Shown one piece after another: positions 22,326 through 35,629 of a DNA stretch of 64,000 bases. The DNA lies in NCBI GenBank assembly GCA_016647705.1, contig CM028340.1, positions 9,487,001 to 9,551,000 of the forward strand, given 5' to 3'. This DNA is from Eucommia ulmoides. Taxonomy: Eukaryota; Streptophyta; Magnoliopsida; Garryales; Eucommiaceae. Position 1 is the first letter of the stretch. Each line of letters opens with the position of its first letter. A model generated the notes under the pieces. It searched no databases and was not told the DNA's origin. It saw only the letters and a program-made list of their open reading frames with translations. A program made the translations under genes and the position numbers.

Positions 22326-23738
22326 CCATAAACTTCTAAAATACTCATCGACTCTAGGATAATTCAGATTATCCTTTCCCCATAAAATCCCAATGACCCG
22401 ACATACCGACTCCGCCTAATGTTAGTAGTGGACCAATACATACAACTGAGTTATTATTTATCGGTGTACATGTCTTCGTAGTATAAAAATATTTTATGGA
22501 TCAAGTTTTTATCAAAATCCACTTCCCAATAAAACGTAGCCCCATCGGCTATATTCAAATCTCAACAAAAATATAACCACCTCACTGTCAACATCAAAAT
22601 CTCAACCGAATATTTTCAACATAGAATCTCAACATAGATCTCAACAAAATATAACCACCTCTCTATCTAAATCAACATCTCAATCAAATATTTTCAACAT
22701 AGCACCGGTTTTCAAATCGACAAATCAACTCGCGTATATATCATAAAATAACATACTTCCCTACTAGCCATAGGATCATTTACCTCACGATCGGGAGTTA
22801 CAACGATACCGTACCACCCGTAGAATTTGCACTCCTGACGGGTCCACCAACGCTCTGCCGGACTTTGCTTAGCAGGTGAACAACGCTCGGCAGAACTATG
22901 CCCAGCAGGGGAACAACGCTCTACGGGACTATGCCACATAGGTGAACAATATTCTGCGGGACTATACCACGCAGGTGAATACTATGGCGTAGTAGGACCA
23001 AACACCAATTTCCATCTAAAAAACAAATGACTTTTTCCACACCTTTTTTAAATCAACTCGATTCAACAACTCATTTTCCATCTCTTTTAAAACCAACGTA
23101 ATCCAAAAAACATTTTTAATTTCCACCAACACCCAAAATCGTTTGATCCATATAAGTTGCAAATCCGTCCATTTTTAAATAAACACATTTTTCATAATTT
23201 TTGCGAAAATAGATATTTTTTAAAAATTTACTAGAAGACAGTGTACAAGCTGCCTTCATAATATAAAAGAGTTTATGGATCAAGTATTTTTTATTTTATT
23301 TTTTAAACACCACTTTTCAAAAGATACTATCATATATCGCATTCCATATTGAAAACCAATTTTCTACTGCCACCAATGTAATAAAATAATATATTTAAAA
23401 TACCAAATCCAAATAATTTAAGTTAACCCATTCCAAACATTTTAAATCCACCAATCCAAACATTTACATCATATAATAAAATACCACATAGCATTTCCTA
23501 CTAGCCATAGGATCATTTAACTGCATGATCAGCGTTTGCGACAATACCGAGACCTGCACAACTATGTCATCTAATGTAATCAACAGCATCAGGATCATTT
23601 ATTATCCCCAATGGTAAGGGTACACCCGTGGGATTTACAGTCCAGACGGGCTAACGCTCTGTCGATCTATGCCAAGCAGGTGAAAAACGTTCTGCTGGTC
23701 TATATCAAGCAGGTGAACAACGTTCTACTGGTCTATAC
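21317..23738 (-). other. Met-1 internal region, part 1, with 33-bp tandem repeat
   Basis: No coding seen. It holds an AT microsatellite (22261-22323) and a 33-bp tandem repeat at 22849-22979 (four units with the shared words GCAGGTGAACAACGCTC and GGACTATGCC). More units lie at 23650-23738, where S1 has inserted into a unit. Confidence 0.6.
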
Positions 23739-26241
23739 TATCACACCCCACCCCCAACACCCATCACCCTGGCCTAGCGTGACGTCGACACGACCTCACC
23801 AGAATGACAAACCACTATAGACGACAACATACATGTATAATACGCAATCACAAAGTAGATCATACAAATGTATACATACTCTAATTGCGGACACACCCGT
23901 CCCTACAAAAATTTATTTAACAACACAAATACGAAACCCTAAACCTCTCATTATTTCACCTCAAGTAGCATCTCCAAGATATGTCCTCATTATCGTATTT
24001 CTGGATTCGACCTAGTGCCAGTAGAGGACCGACTCCTAGTTGTTTTACCTGCGAGTGTACTGCCTTCTTAGTAAACACATTTTTACAATAATAGTAATTC
24101 ATTTTATAATATCTAAATGGATTAAGCATAAGTATATAAACACCACATAACTCGTAAAATCTCCAGTATATAAGCAGTGAAAATAAAGCGATATAGATAA
24201 ATTTCATTCAAATCCATCTAGTATAAAATCATACCAATCACCATAATAAATAATAAATCACCCAATACAAGTAAATCACACCATAGGATATGCCTTCCTA
24301 GCGGACCTAACTACGCAGATCACCGCATACCGGACGTCTCTGGAGACCATAATATAAATCATCACATAATATCAATCACCACCTGCCGAACCACCCTCCA
24401 GACAGGACATAATATGAATCACCACCTGCCAGACCACTCTCCAGACAGGACATGAACTATGGCATAGTCAACTCAATAATATCATCATTAGATCACAAAT
24501 CAATACCCATCTGTCGGACTACCCTCCGGACAGACCAACCAACAACATCATCAAATCAATAACGTCATCGTAAAACTACAAACAAAATCATCATTCTGCC
24601 CAAGCAGATAATCACCACCGTCAAATTAATAACACCGTCAAATTACCAACATCCACCTCATTTCCAAAACCGATTTAATTCAAAAATCATGTTTTTCCCA
24701 CTTTTTATTAAAACCACCAAATCCAATAGATTATTTATAAAGTCTTTATTTTTAAAACCCAAACAATTCAATGAAAATCTATTTTACCAACTCACCCATA
24801 ACTGGTTTGATCCATATCATTTATAAAAGCATCTAATTTAAATATAACCATTTTCTATCATATATAGATATAAAAATAGTTTGGCAAGAAGACAGTACAC
24901 TCACCTGATTATCCGTTTTCGAAAAACTTTGGACAGTCTATTGTCTACCGGTATTCTAGTGCCTGCGAACCTAATAGTGGCAAGGCCTAAATTAATACTT
25001 TATATAAAAATAACCTAACCATGCAATGCAGACCCTAATTTTTGTGATTTCCTATTCCCCGTCTTTTATTATGAAATATTACTATATCGAATTTATTCAT
25101 GTAAACGATCTCACTATTTCCTACCGCCATTTTAATTTAGACAATTAAATACATATATTAAAGAAGTTCGACATTCTACCTTTTTCGAATTTTTCCGTCG
25201 GCCGCAAGATTGGATTTTAGTGGGGTAGTTGGTGTAATTTCTCCCATTTTTCCTTTTTTTTCTTTTCTTTTTCTTCTTCTTTTTCCCACTTTTGCTTCTG
25301 TTCAGCATCTGACCTCCTTCCACTCTCTCTCTCTTCTGCTTCTTCTTCCCGTTTCTGTTATTGTTATGTGCCCAGGTCCACCGCTTTGGCGACGGCTTAC
25401 CGCTGCGGCGAACATCACCCAGCTTTACTCCCAAAAGTTTTTTCGCCGCAGCGACGGAATTTCTGCCGCGGCGAACGCCTCCTCTCCTGATTCTCTATTT
25501 TTTTGCTTTCTCTCTCTCTCTTTCTCTCTAATACCAGCAACCACCCCCACCTAAACATCTATACACACACAACACACACCAAACATACCTTCAAGCACAC
25601 CGTAGCACACACGAAACACACATGGAACACACAAACAACCATCACACACACAAAAATGGCAGAGCACACACACACACACGATGACATCAACGGCACCCCC
25701 ATATCGTCTATACACCACCAGCAAACAACCACACACACACAAAACCAAACCCACCTACTCTCTCTCTAACTCACCGCCAGCAAACTCCGGCGACTCACCT
25801 ACAACTGGAATAACACATACACACACACACGCCAAGTCAAATACAACACTCACCCCTAAACTACCCACCTACCATAGTAACTAAACACATATACAGAACA
25901 CGCACACACAGCATACTGTGACGAGCACGCACACACATAAGACAACACACACAACAACACATACAACACACGGCCGGACGACACCCACACTCCGTCCAAC
26001 GACGAAATAATGCATATATATACAAAAATAAACAAAATAGAACACACATACACACTTACCAGCTCCCCACAAACAGAACAGACCACCGGCGAACACACTC
26101 CAGCCGAACGGGACTTGCTCCTCTCTCTCTCTCTTCATTTTCTATTTTCTGGTTCCTTTTAGCCCACTCCGTCAGACCCCTCTCTCTCTTTATATCTCCG
26201 AAATACTTCTCGATTCTTTCTGAGAGTATGTGTATATATGA

Positions 26242-26321
<80 letters not shown>

Positions 26322-26582
26322 TCCACTTGGCTGTTTCTTCTCCACCAATTCTTCACCAACTTTCTCTATATGTATATAATATTATAAATTACACCAAACC
26401 CCCTCCTTTATTTTAGGTTAAACTATTAATTAACTCAAATTCTAGATTTTAATGTTTATAAAATTACAATTTAACCCTTAAAACTTTAATTTACACAATT
26501 AATATCACAATCCACCCCGGTATTTTGAAATATTTTAAAACACGACTTGAAATATATATATGTCAAGGGTCGGGATCTTACA
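23739..26582 (-). mobile_element. S1: solo LTR inside Met-1
   Basis: Starts TATCACACCCCAC and ends GATCTTACA, with the five-base duplication TATAC at 23734-23738 and 26583-26587. The interrupted 33-bp repeat unit reads on across the gap. It resembles S2 (32635-35624) in start, end and order of blocks. It contains GC-rich palindromic motifs (about 25380-25480), a CA-rich tract (25555-26110) and an AT/GT microsatellite (26251-26320). No primer site or coding is present, as expected of a solo LTR. Confidence 0.83.
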
Positions 26583-26587
26583 TATAC

Positions 26588-27413
26588 CAAGCAGGTGAAT
26601 AATACGGCATCGCAGGATAAAATCATTTTCTACCCCTTTTTAAAATTTTACTTGATTCATGACTCATCGTAAAATCATTTGTTTTATCAACACTTGGTTT
26701 TCCATACTTTAATATGAAAATATATTTTCACCATTTATATAGAAGACAGTATACACCTTTAAATTAATAACTCTCATTTAACGACAATTTTTAATGGTCC
26801 ACGACTAATACGGCACTCACCCAGACTTATTTAATTCGTTAGAGATAGTTTACTCTCATCATCTGCAATCTCAAATGTTAATATATTCAACTTATTAATC
26901 CATCGTCATCTCAAATGTTAATATTATTAATCCACCGTTATTTCAAATATTAATATGTTCAAATTGAAATTATAGGGACAAGTGAAATAATAGTAATAAC
27001 ACATTAGTGTAAAAATGTTCAACCCCCCAAAAATATAACGAAAACGTCTATGCCTGTATATATACTATTTATCCCATAATATTATTCACCTTTAGTTCTA
27101 CGTATATATGTGTAAATAATTGGTGTACATATGAAAATATTAATGCATATGCATCATCACTTGATAATACATAGTTATCACGTAATTTTAAATGAAAACA
27201 AGTACAACACATAAATCACATATCAATAAGCCATGAAGAACACATAGGTCAAGTATTATATATTACTTCGTACATACACACATAAAACATATTCCACTTT
27301 TATTTCGCAGTTTTCATTAACATTAACAATTTATTATGAATGATAGGTGTCCTAACCCCAGTTCAAAGTGCGCGCCAATATAAACTCTGAGTCTGCAGAA
27401 TCTATAACCTAAA
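26588..27413 (-). other. Met-1 internal region, part 2
   Basis: AT-rich, with no gene. It resumes the 33-bp repeat unit at the S1 junction and ends at the primer site. Confidence 0.6.
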
Positions 27414-27424
27414 CTCTGATACCA
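27414..27424 (-). other. Primer-binding site of Met-1
   Basis: Minus strand TGGTATCAGAG, the initiator tRNA-Met complement, a few bases inside the LTR end. It fixes the minus orientation of the element. Confidence 0.82.
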
Positions 27425-27428
27425 AACT

Positions 27429-29352
27429 TGTCACGACCCGATTTTCCAGGGCCGGACTATAGTTTCCCCTATAGAGAATTCATATCCTAAAACCGACTCG
27501 TCAACTTCCCAATATACAACATGCGGTAAATTTTACAAAAATGCGCAATAATTCTTGTTACCGATTTTACGATGGAAATTATTAAATATAATAGTCACTA
27601 TTTAAATATCAACAATTAAAATCAATCATTTATTTTATATTTAATCCACTCATTTTCTGCACAACACGGATTTAAATCCCAATTTTCAAGATTTATCAAC
27701 CAAACAATTTTATCTGATTATCTCAACACCATTTTACATTAAATCGAATATTCAATATATATTACAATCTAAAAAAATATTTTACAACAATTACGATAAT
27801 GGTAATTACCGTTTTCGTCAACTACAATAATAAATAATAAATACAATTTTTACAATTAGAAATTTTAAATAAATTTTTTTCTCTCGTTTTCTCCAAGTCG
27901 TCCCTACAACCAAACACTATGGGGTTGTGAACTAACGCTCAGTAAAACTCCAACCTCTCTAATACGTGCATTTAATTAATATAACACATAAAGCTCGTAA
28001 GTCTACTCGTCACATAAATCTAACACATAAACATCATTTCGCATGCACGTCCCATAAATTCCACATCGTTCAATTTATTTCATATAATTTCGACAAGTAA
28101 AATATCACAACAATATATCAAATAACTTCATAATCACCGATGAGACAATAAAATTCAATTAAATACATATATTAGGAGAATTCGGAATTCTACCTCTCTC
28201 GGATTTTTCGATAACTACAAGATTGGATTTTGATTTTTAGTGGGGTGGTTTGTGAAATTTTTCTTTTCTTCCTTTTTCTTTCTTTTTTTTTTTCTTTCTT
28301 TTCCCGCTTCTTCTTCTCTACGTCTGCTTCTGTTCAGCTCTTGACTTCACCGTTGCGGCGTTGGAGTTCACCGCCACGGTGAACGGGCTCACCCCACCCT
28401 CTGTTTTGCTCCTTGAAGCTTCTCCGCTACGACGAATGCCGCTCCGCCGAGGTAATGACCATGTTTTTGTGCTCTGTTTTTCCCTATTTGAACCTACCGT
28501 CTTTCTCTTTCTCTCCTCGCCAACTCCGGTGACCACCATCTGAACACACAGAGAACTCTCTTTCTCTCTCTCACACACACACACATACACAGAACACACC
28601 CACACACCACCGTTCACGTACCCACAACTAAACACATACATACCCGCACACAACAGGCATACACACACATACATAGCCACGTCACGGCTAAACAAAGACA
28701 CCCCCAAAAACCCACCGGCGATTCCCCACTTCACCGACGACACACAATCAACGACAACCACACATACACCATTACACTGTCGGACCGAGCGACCTACCCA
28801 CACAAAGTGGGTCGAGCAAATACCTATGCATACACACACACAACAGCGCACACAATACACAGCCGGGTAACGGAGTAACACACACACATACAAACGAATA
28901 TAAACAGAGCATACACATACTCACCTGAGTGACGACCACACCGTTGAACGGACGGAACGCATACTCCGATCACATACGCACAACGAAACACATACAAAAC
29001 ACACACCGATGATGTTGAACGATTGCCACCCACCTACTAAACGAACCCTCTTCTTTCTCTGTTTTCTCTTCTTCTTTTTTCTGTTGTGTGTGTCCGTATG
29101 TATGTATGTATGTATGTATGTGTGTGTGTGTGTGTGTGTGTATATATTAATTTAGTTGTAATTACATAAATCTCTCCTTAAATTTCTTTAAGTTTTTATT
29201 TAAACCCAAATCAAAAATAAATATTTTGAAAATTTACAATTTGACACCTAAATTTTTAAATCACATAATTAATATCGCCATCCACCCCATTATTTTGGAA
29301 ATATTTTAAAATGCCACTAAAATTGTTTGTATATAAAAATCGTAGTCTTACA
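27429..29352 (-). repeat. 5' LTR of Met-1
   Basis: Plus-strand start TGTCACGACCCG and end GTCTTACA. It contains the GC-rich palindromic block (about 28338-28460), the CA-rich tract (28540-29010) and a GT microsatellite (about 29088-29140). Frames read from the CA tract are not genes. Confidence 0.85.
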
Positions 29353-30943
29353 TGTAAATTACCTATCTATTTTCAAACCGAACATTGTTAGTTTTTGAGT
29401 GCATTTAGTACGTTTTAATATGTTTTTATTCTTTTTATATTAAAATAGGTGTGGGGGGTGAAAAGGTAAGAAAACAGAGCATAAACGATCAAATTGTATC
29501 GAGAACGGTGGAAGAACGAGCAAGGAGTAGATATTCTAAAAGAAGCCCACCACCGCGGCGTCCAGACCACCGCCGCGGAGGTGAATATGCTGAGAGTGGC
29601 TTAAGATGCTGTAAACTTACCGCTGCAGCGGTGAAAAAGTATAGAAGTCCATAATTTCACCGCCTCCTCCACCGCTGCAGCGAACATCAAACTGACCTAC
29701 TCACTGCCGCTGCAGTGAATTCGACTGCCGCGGCGGTCTCTCTACACACAAAAATATATATTTTTAGATATTTTGAGCCCTATAAAACCCTTTCTCTCCT
29801 CATCTCTTCCAATTTAATCACCCCATAAGCTACTTAGATTATATTTAGGGTTAGTTTGAGAGATTTTTGAGGGAGAGATTACAACCCGAGGTGGAAGAAG
29901 AAGGAAGAAGTGATCATTCAATGGTTTTAGCGCCAAATATTTGTATATCGGCTAAGTTCTTTCATTTTTTTTCTTTGTTTTCTTCATTTTGGTAGTTTTT
30001 GGGCATATTTAGTCCATTTTACATTGTATATATGGTTATGGTCATTGGCTAAACATAGGTTGTTTAGGGATTAACACTATATTTATGAATACGTTGTTTG
30101 ATTGAGTTCATGTCTCGTTAGCGGTTGTTCTTCGTTATTTTGATTGTGTTTATCGTATTGTTTATTTATTATGCTTAGATGGATAGATCGACAATTTGGG
30201 GTTTGAAACTCAGGAGGGGTAACCCCGGATTCGGACTAGGGTAAACAACGCGACAATCCAATAACACAGGAGAGAGTTAGATTGTGGGCAATCGATGACG
30301 TTGGAGCAAGACTTACGTGACCTAGGGTCGTTAAGACGTTGATAAAGACTTCTTCGTTGACATGAAGTCATGTATTCCCCCGTCTTACACTCGAGAGAAG
30401 TGGAGGAAGATTTTTCGAACTGAGATTGTCGATAGGGTAAACACAACGCGACGATCCAATAACTCGAGAGGGAGTTGAATTGTGTGCAATCAATGACGTT
30501 GGAGCGAGACTCACGTGACCTAGGGTCGTTAAGACGTTGAGGGGGACTTCTTCATTGACACGAAGTCACGTATTCATTGTCTTACACTCGATAGAGGTGG
30601 TGGGAGAGTTTACGAACTGAGATTGTCGGATAAGTCGAACGTCTTTAACATGAAATAAAACTAGATCGCACACGTATTCGTAAACGAAGTTAATCCCTAA
30701 ATAATCTATTATCTCAAAACTATCTCAATATAGTATTAGTATAGTTAAATTAGTATTTTAGTATTAGATTTAATTATATTCTTTTTATTTTTGTCTAGAT
30801 AAAATTAGGTTATGACAATCACGGTAATCTATAATATTCACAACCAATCCATGTGGACACGATAACCCTTAATCTCCCGATCTATACTAAAACTTGACCC
30901 CTATACTCGCAGTGAAAGTCGCGACGCGTAATTGTGGCCACCA
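29353..30943 (+). repeat. First LTR of the Asp-3/4 chain, main part
   Basis: Resumes at TGTAAATTACC after Met-1 and ends GGCCACCA. With the first 12 bases at 18444-18455 and one copy of the duplication removed it is about 1.6 kb. GC-rich palindromes lie at 29545-29740. Within it, 30180-30640 holds two copies of a block of about 230 bases (each with GACTTACGTGACCTAGG-like words), which explains why this LTR is longer than that of Asp-2. Confidence 0.85.
29781..29787 (+). promoter_or_regulatory. TATA box in first Asp-3 LTR
   Basis: TATAAAA followed by a CT-rich leader; the same site occurs at 37104-37110 and 41129-41135 in the sister LTRs. Confidence 0.6.
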
Positions 30944-30949
30944 AGTTTT

Positions 30950-31028
30950 TGGCACCGTTGCCGGGGATGGGTTGAGAATATTCCATTTCTAGCAATCGCC
31001 ACCAAGTTTTTGGTGCTGTTGCCAGGGA
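30950..31028 (+). other. Doubled tRNA-Asp primer site of Asp-3
   Basis: TGGCACCGTTGCCGGGGA at 30950-30967 is followed at 31011-31028 by TGGTGCTGTTGCCAGGGA, each preceded by a CCACCAAGTTTT-like LTR end. Asp-4 has the same pair. The second copy is the more diverged. Confidence 0.78.
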
Positions 31029-31142
31029 TTGTGTTTTTTTATTATTATTATTGATATTGTAAGTAAATGACCCAATTTTACTTTAGGCACTTTTAGTGTT
31101 TATAATTTTTGTTTTTTATTTTCTCTTGCAAGGTACTCGATG

Positions 31143-32120
31143 ATGTTAGATCAATGGGTATTGATGCAATTTTTTTAACAAGATTCTGAGTCGTTTAATA
31201 GTGCTTGGGATCGATATAAGAAATTGTTATTTCGGTTTCCGAACCATGATTTTCTGAGGGAATATCAGCTCTTGAATTTCCTCGACGGGTTACAAGCCGT
31301 AACTAGAATATGAGTGGAAGAAGGAAATGGTACCCCTTTTTTCTACAACCTAACCGTGGAAGATGCCTTTTGGTCGTTAGAGGAAATGGCGGCCTATGAT
31401 TATCAGAGTTGGAATCATTCACCGAGTCACCAAAGCTCAAAGGATTTTTCCAACACCACGACGCCATGGCTAAACATTCTGGATCATGACGAGGAGTCTT
31501 CCCCCAATATGGAATAAATGCTCGTAACCGTTATGGGGGAGACTTAGAGATTATTGAGGGAGATGTTATCGTCTTGATCATATCGAGACGGTCTGCGCCG
31601 ACATCGATATGACGGTAACGTCTTTGCAGACGTAAATCGATCATCTTCTTTGCTTTGTTGAGGGCGAGACGGAAGCAGTAGCACTGAGATATATACAAGT
31701 GCTACATTCAGCGAAAGCCACCGTGAGGAACTAGAGACGAGCGGAAGGAGCTTGGGAGAATATGTTGAAGATTCGAATGAAGAGGAAACCCAAGTATGGT
31801 TCGGCGATGAAAAATCACATATTAATCCTTGTGAATTTTCACCGTTCGAATTCTAGCTCATGACGCCACAGTCGATCCAAGATGATCACATCTACGAGGA
31901 TCTAATGTGGTTCACTTGTTCCTCGCCGCCGTTAGCAACAACCTTTCACGCCCACCAAGTACACGAGCCGGTGAGGTATGTCGTTGAAAGCTCGAGCCAT
32001 CCAAATCAACATCTCGCCAAGCTTGAGGGCGTACTGAACCAAGACCCGTATGTTGTGTTATTTGACACATACTATGGGCGGAAGACACTCTTTGACGAGC
32101 ACTTCAGTATGTCAGGCTGA
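31143..32120 (+). pseudogene. gag-like pseudogene of Asp-3
   Basis: Homologous to the Asp-1 frame from ATG at 31143 to TGA at 32118-32120. It has a stop after the MQFF motif (TAA in place of the sister CAA codon), TGA at 31311-31313 where the sisters have TGG, another stop near 31515 and a deletion near 31565. The C-terminal part (31860-32120) is still open. Inactive. Confidence 0.8.
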
Positions 32121-32140
32121 CGACCATAAACCAATCGCTT

Positions 32141-32158
32141 CTTGGGAGACAACCCAAG
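32141..32158 (+). other. Conserved hairpin of Asp-3
   Basis: CTTGGGAGACAACCCAAG keeps the six-base stem while one loop base differs from Asp-1, so the stem is preserved and the loop varies. Confidence 0.58.
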
Positions 32159-32634
32159 GGAAAAATAAGTTAAATCCATCTCCGCCGATTTGAGTCAGAT
32201 CTCACCTCCCAAGTACATGTTCTAAACCCTAGTCTTCATTAAAATGCTTTATCAAGTCATTGGGATCGCGAACTAAGTTATTATCGGCATTTTCTGTTTA
32301 AGTCAGGTGTGATGTGTTAGTGTAATAGTATATGTTTTAGTTATAGTTTATGTTTTACTGGTTTTACGTGTGCATGTTTGTTTAGGGTAGTTTTTGTGGA
32401 TGTACTGAGTTTTAACGTCATCTGGGCCATTACCCGATGATGAGTCTATCCCTTGGTTATTTATTGAGGTCGAGCGTAAAACTCATGCATGTATATTCTA
32501 TGTGCTCAATGTTATGTTTTAGTAATAATTATTATAGATTCTACTTGCACGAGCATGAAAACTCATTATATAACCGTCTAATTGATTTAAAAACGGTTAT
32601 CTGTAACCTAAATTCATGACATTAGGGTTTCTAA

Positions 32635-32780
32635 TGTCACACCCCACCCCGGGCGCCCATCACCCGAGGTTAAACGTGACGTCGACCTGACGTTACCTGA
32701 CTAATCCACGAATATCCATACATACATATATACATACGTACCCGTGCTATTGTAAATTTTTTTTCCCAAAAAAAATAAAA

Positions 32781-32855
<75 letters not shown>

Positions 32856-35624
32856 CCAGTTTCAAAATATGGGAATGTACCAGTCCCAAATATTCACCAC
32901 CAAAATCACAAAAATACCTGAACCTTCCACGGTTCACAACCAACCGGCTCACCTCCAAAACGACACTACCTCCGAACTCCACTTTGTGCCAGTAGTGGAC
33001 CAACTCCTAGCCGCGGTACCTGAAACCAAATATTTTTATCAGTGTATTGTCTTCATAATAAAAACATTTAATGGATTAAGTATAATTATTAAATATCACA
33101 TTTCAAAATATAATATTTTATAATCACATACCAGGTTGAGAATCCAGTTCTACTGTCACCAATGTAATGATACTAATATGTTTAAAACAAGCAGAAGTAT
33201 TAAACACCAGGTTTCAAAATATAATCGCATTCCATGTTAAAAAACCAGTTCCACTACCACCAATTAAATGAAGTAACACCCAACTCACATATTTTAAGTC
33301 AACCCCTCCAAACATTTTAAACCAGCCAATTCAAATATTTTAAATCAGCCAATCCAAATATTTTAAACATATAATAAAGTACACCACCCATCTTCTCCTA
33401 CTAGCCATAGAATCGTTTTTATCTCACGATCAGGAGTTACAACAGTACCGTAACCTGTACAACTGTGCCATCTAAAGTGATTATCAGTGTCAGGGCCATT
33501 TATTATCCCCAATGGTAGAGGTAACACCCGCAGGATTTGCACTCCTGGTTGGTCAATCCACCCTGCAGGATTTGCCTAGCAGGTAACCCACATCTCACAG
33601 GACATATCCTACTGACGAGAAGAAATCCACATCTCGTAGGTCATATCTACCTGACAAGAAGAAATCCATATCTCGCAGATCATATCTGCTTGACGAAAAG
33701 AAATCCACATCTTGCAGGTCATATCCGTCTGACTAGAAGAAAATCCACATCTCGTAGGTCATATCCGTCTAACGAGAAGAAAAATTCACATCTCGTAGGT
33801 CATATCCGCCTAACAAGAAGAAAACTATGGCATAGTTAAACAAAAATCACCTTTAAAACTCACTTGATCCAAAAATCATTTTCCACCTTTAAAACCAAAA
33901 CCAACTTGATCCATATAAGTTGCAAAATCTTCCATTTTAAATAAACACATTTTTCACAATTTATATAAAAATAAGATTTGTAAATTTACATAGAATATAG
34001 TATACTCACCTCGATTTCTGCACTGTAAAACTATCACCGTCCAAAACCTACCAGGACGCTGGCACCTGCGAACCTAATAGCGATAGGGCCTAAATTAATA
34101 TTTCATTTAAAATAACCTAACATACAGTGCAGGCCCTAAATTTCATAATTCCCCATTCCCCAAATTTCATTATGAATAATTATTATTTCGTTCGTTTCGC
34201 TACGTTAATATTTACTGTACCAATTTATTTAGATTAGCGATTAATAAAATATTATTATGATTACGAAAATTACTATTAGGATTGTGAAACTTTAATGCTA
34301 ATAATTTAATTTAACGGGAATAATAACCGATTGAAATTTTTACTTGTTTAAAAATCGCTCGTCAGCCGAGAAGTTGATTTTTTTATTAATTTTGGTTTTT
34401 GTTTGATTTTTTTTTCTTTTTTTTTTTTTTTCTGCTCTATTTTTTGCTTCAGCTGCAGTTGACGATGACTCTTCCACCGCCTCTGTCGACTGGCCAAACG
34501 ACACCACACACACACGAACGCTGATCACCTGTACACACATCGATGATGATGGCCGACCACTCTCACCCACCTAGAATCAATGGCGACACACCCCCATGTC
34601 CATACACCCACTTGTCTGACCAAACAATCCCACCTCCGAGGCCTGTACAGCTCACACACGCAAAACACACACCGCCGGTGGGTTTTGTTTGATTTTTTTT
34701 TCTTTTCTTTTTTTTTCTGCTCTATTTTTCGCTTCAGCTGCAGTTGACGATGACTCTTCCACCACCTCTATTGGCCGGCCAAACGACACCACACACACAC
34801 GAACGCTGATCACCTGCACACACATCGATGACGATGGCCGACCACTCTCACCCACCTGGAATCGATGGCGACACACCCCCACATCCATACACCCACTTGT
34901 CTGACCAAACAATCCCACCTCCGATGCCTGCACAGCTCACACACGCAAAACACACACTGCCGGTGAACAGCAACACACGCACACGCATACCACCAAAGAA
35001 CAAACGGCAACACACACACACTCATCGAATGACAGCAACGAACGGCGACGACCCCACACCTCCGAAGCGGATGCCCGATAACATATGCCTGTAACCCACA
35101 ACCGACGATGAACCGAACTCACATACACACATACACACGCTCACACCGGAACACACACACACTGAACGAAACACATACTCCACTCACCGAACGGACGACA
35201 ATGATCACATACACACACTCATCAGAGGATCTCTCTACACCCTGTGCACACACCCCACGAAGATCACCGATCACCCCCACGCCAATTGCACACCGCTGAC
35301 CCACTACTCCCTATTTTTTCTTTCCTTCTTTTTATGTTGCCATAAGATGTGTGTGTATGGAGGTCTATATATATATACAACATAGTGGATCATGAGATCA
35401 TTCCTCATTCAGTTGTTATCATCATTTGTTTTTATTACATAAATCCCCCCTTATTAATCTTTAAGTTATCATTTAGACCCAAATCAAAATTAATATTTTT
35501 AAAATTTTGAATTAACCCCTAAAAGTTTAAATTGAATAATAAATGACACAATCTACCCCGTTAATTTCTAAATATTCTAAAATGCGGCTAATTAATATGC
35601 GTAAGCAAAAATTGGGGTCTTACA
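32635..35624 (-). mobile_element. S2: solo LTR inside Asp-3
   Basis: Starts TGTCACACCCCAC and ends GGTCTTACA, with the duplication TCTAA at 32630-32634 and 35625-35629. The empty site is visible in Asp-4 near 39930. Contents: AT microsatellite 32784-32850, a 39-41 bp tandem repeat 33593-33826, a direct duplication of about 287 bases (34394-34680 and 34681-34967) and a CA-rich tract (34500-35290). No gene; the frame at 33537-33839 is a translation of the tandem repeat. Confidence 0.85.
33593..33826. repeat. 39-41 bp tandem repeat in S2
   Basis: Six units, each with the words CAGGTCATATC and GAGAAGAAATCCACAT. The theme (a CAGGACATAT-like word alternating with a spacer) resembles the 33-bp repeat of Met-1 and the CAGGACAAGTCCTG-like words in Met-2. 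Confidence 0.75.
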
Positions 35625-35629
35625 TCTAA

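Larger units (their letters stand above)
18456..29352 (-). mobile_element. Met-1: LTR element without coding, inserted in the Asp-3 LTR
   Basis: Flanked by the five-base duplication TGTAA (18451-18455 and 29353-29357), which sits inside the start of an Asp LTR (TGATAGG-TGTAA-ATTACC). Minus-strand order: 5' LTR 29352-27429 starting TGTAAGAC and ending GTGACA, initiator-Met primer site (27424-27414), internal region, 3' LTR 21316-18456. No polyprotein is recognisable in the internal region (21317-27413), so it is a large non-autonomous element. The lineage is unclear; LTR ends of this kind are common in plant Ty3/gypsy chromoviruses. Confidence 0.85.

Noticed and set aside
33593-33826. CRISPR-like array
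   Set aside because: Units are contiguous diverged tandem repeats with no unique spacers, in a plant LTR.
33537-33839. 100-codon repeat protein in S2
   Set aside because: Translation of the 39-41 bp tandem repeat in a solo LTR; unit length is not a multiple of three throughout.
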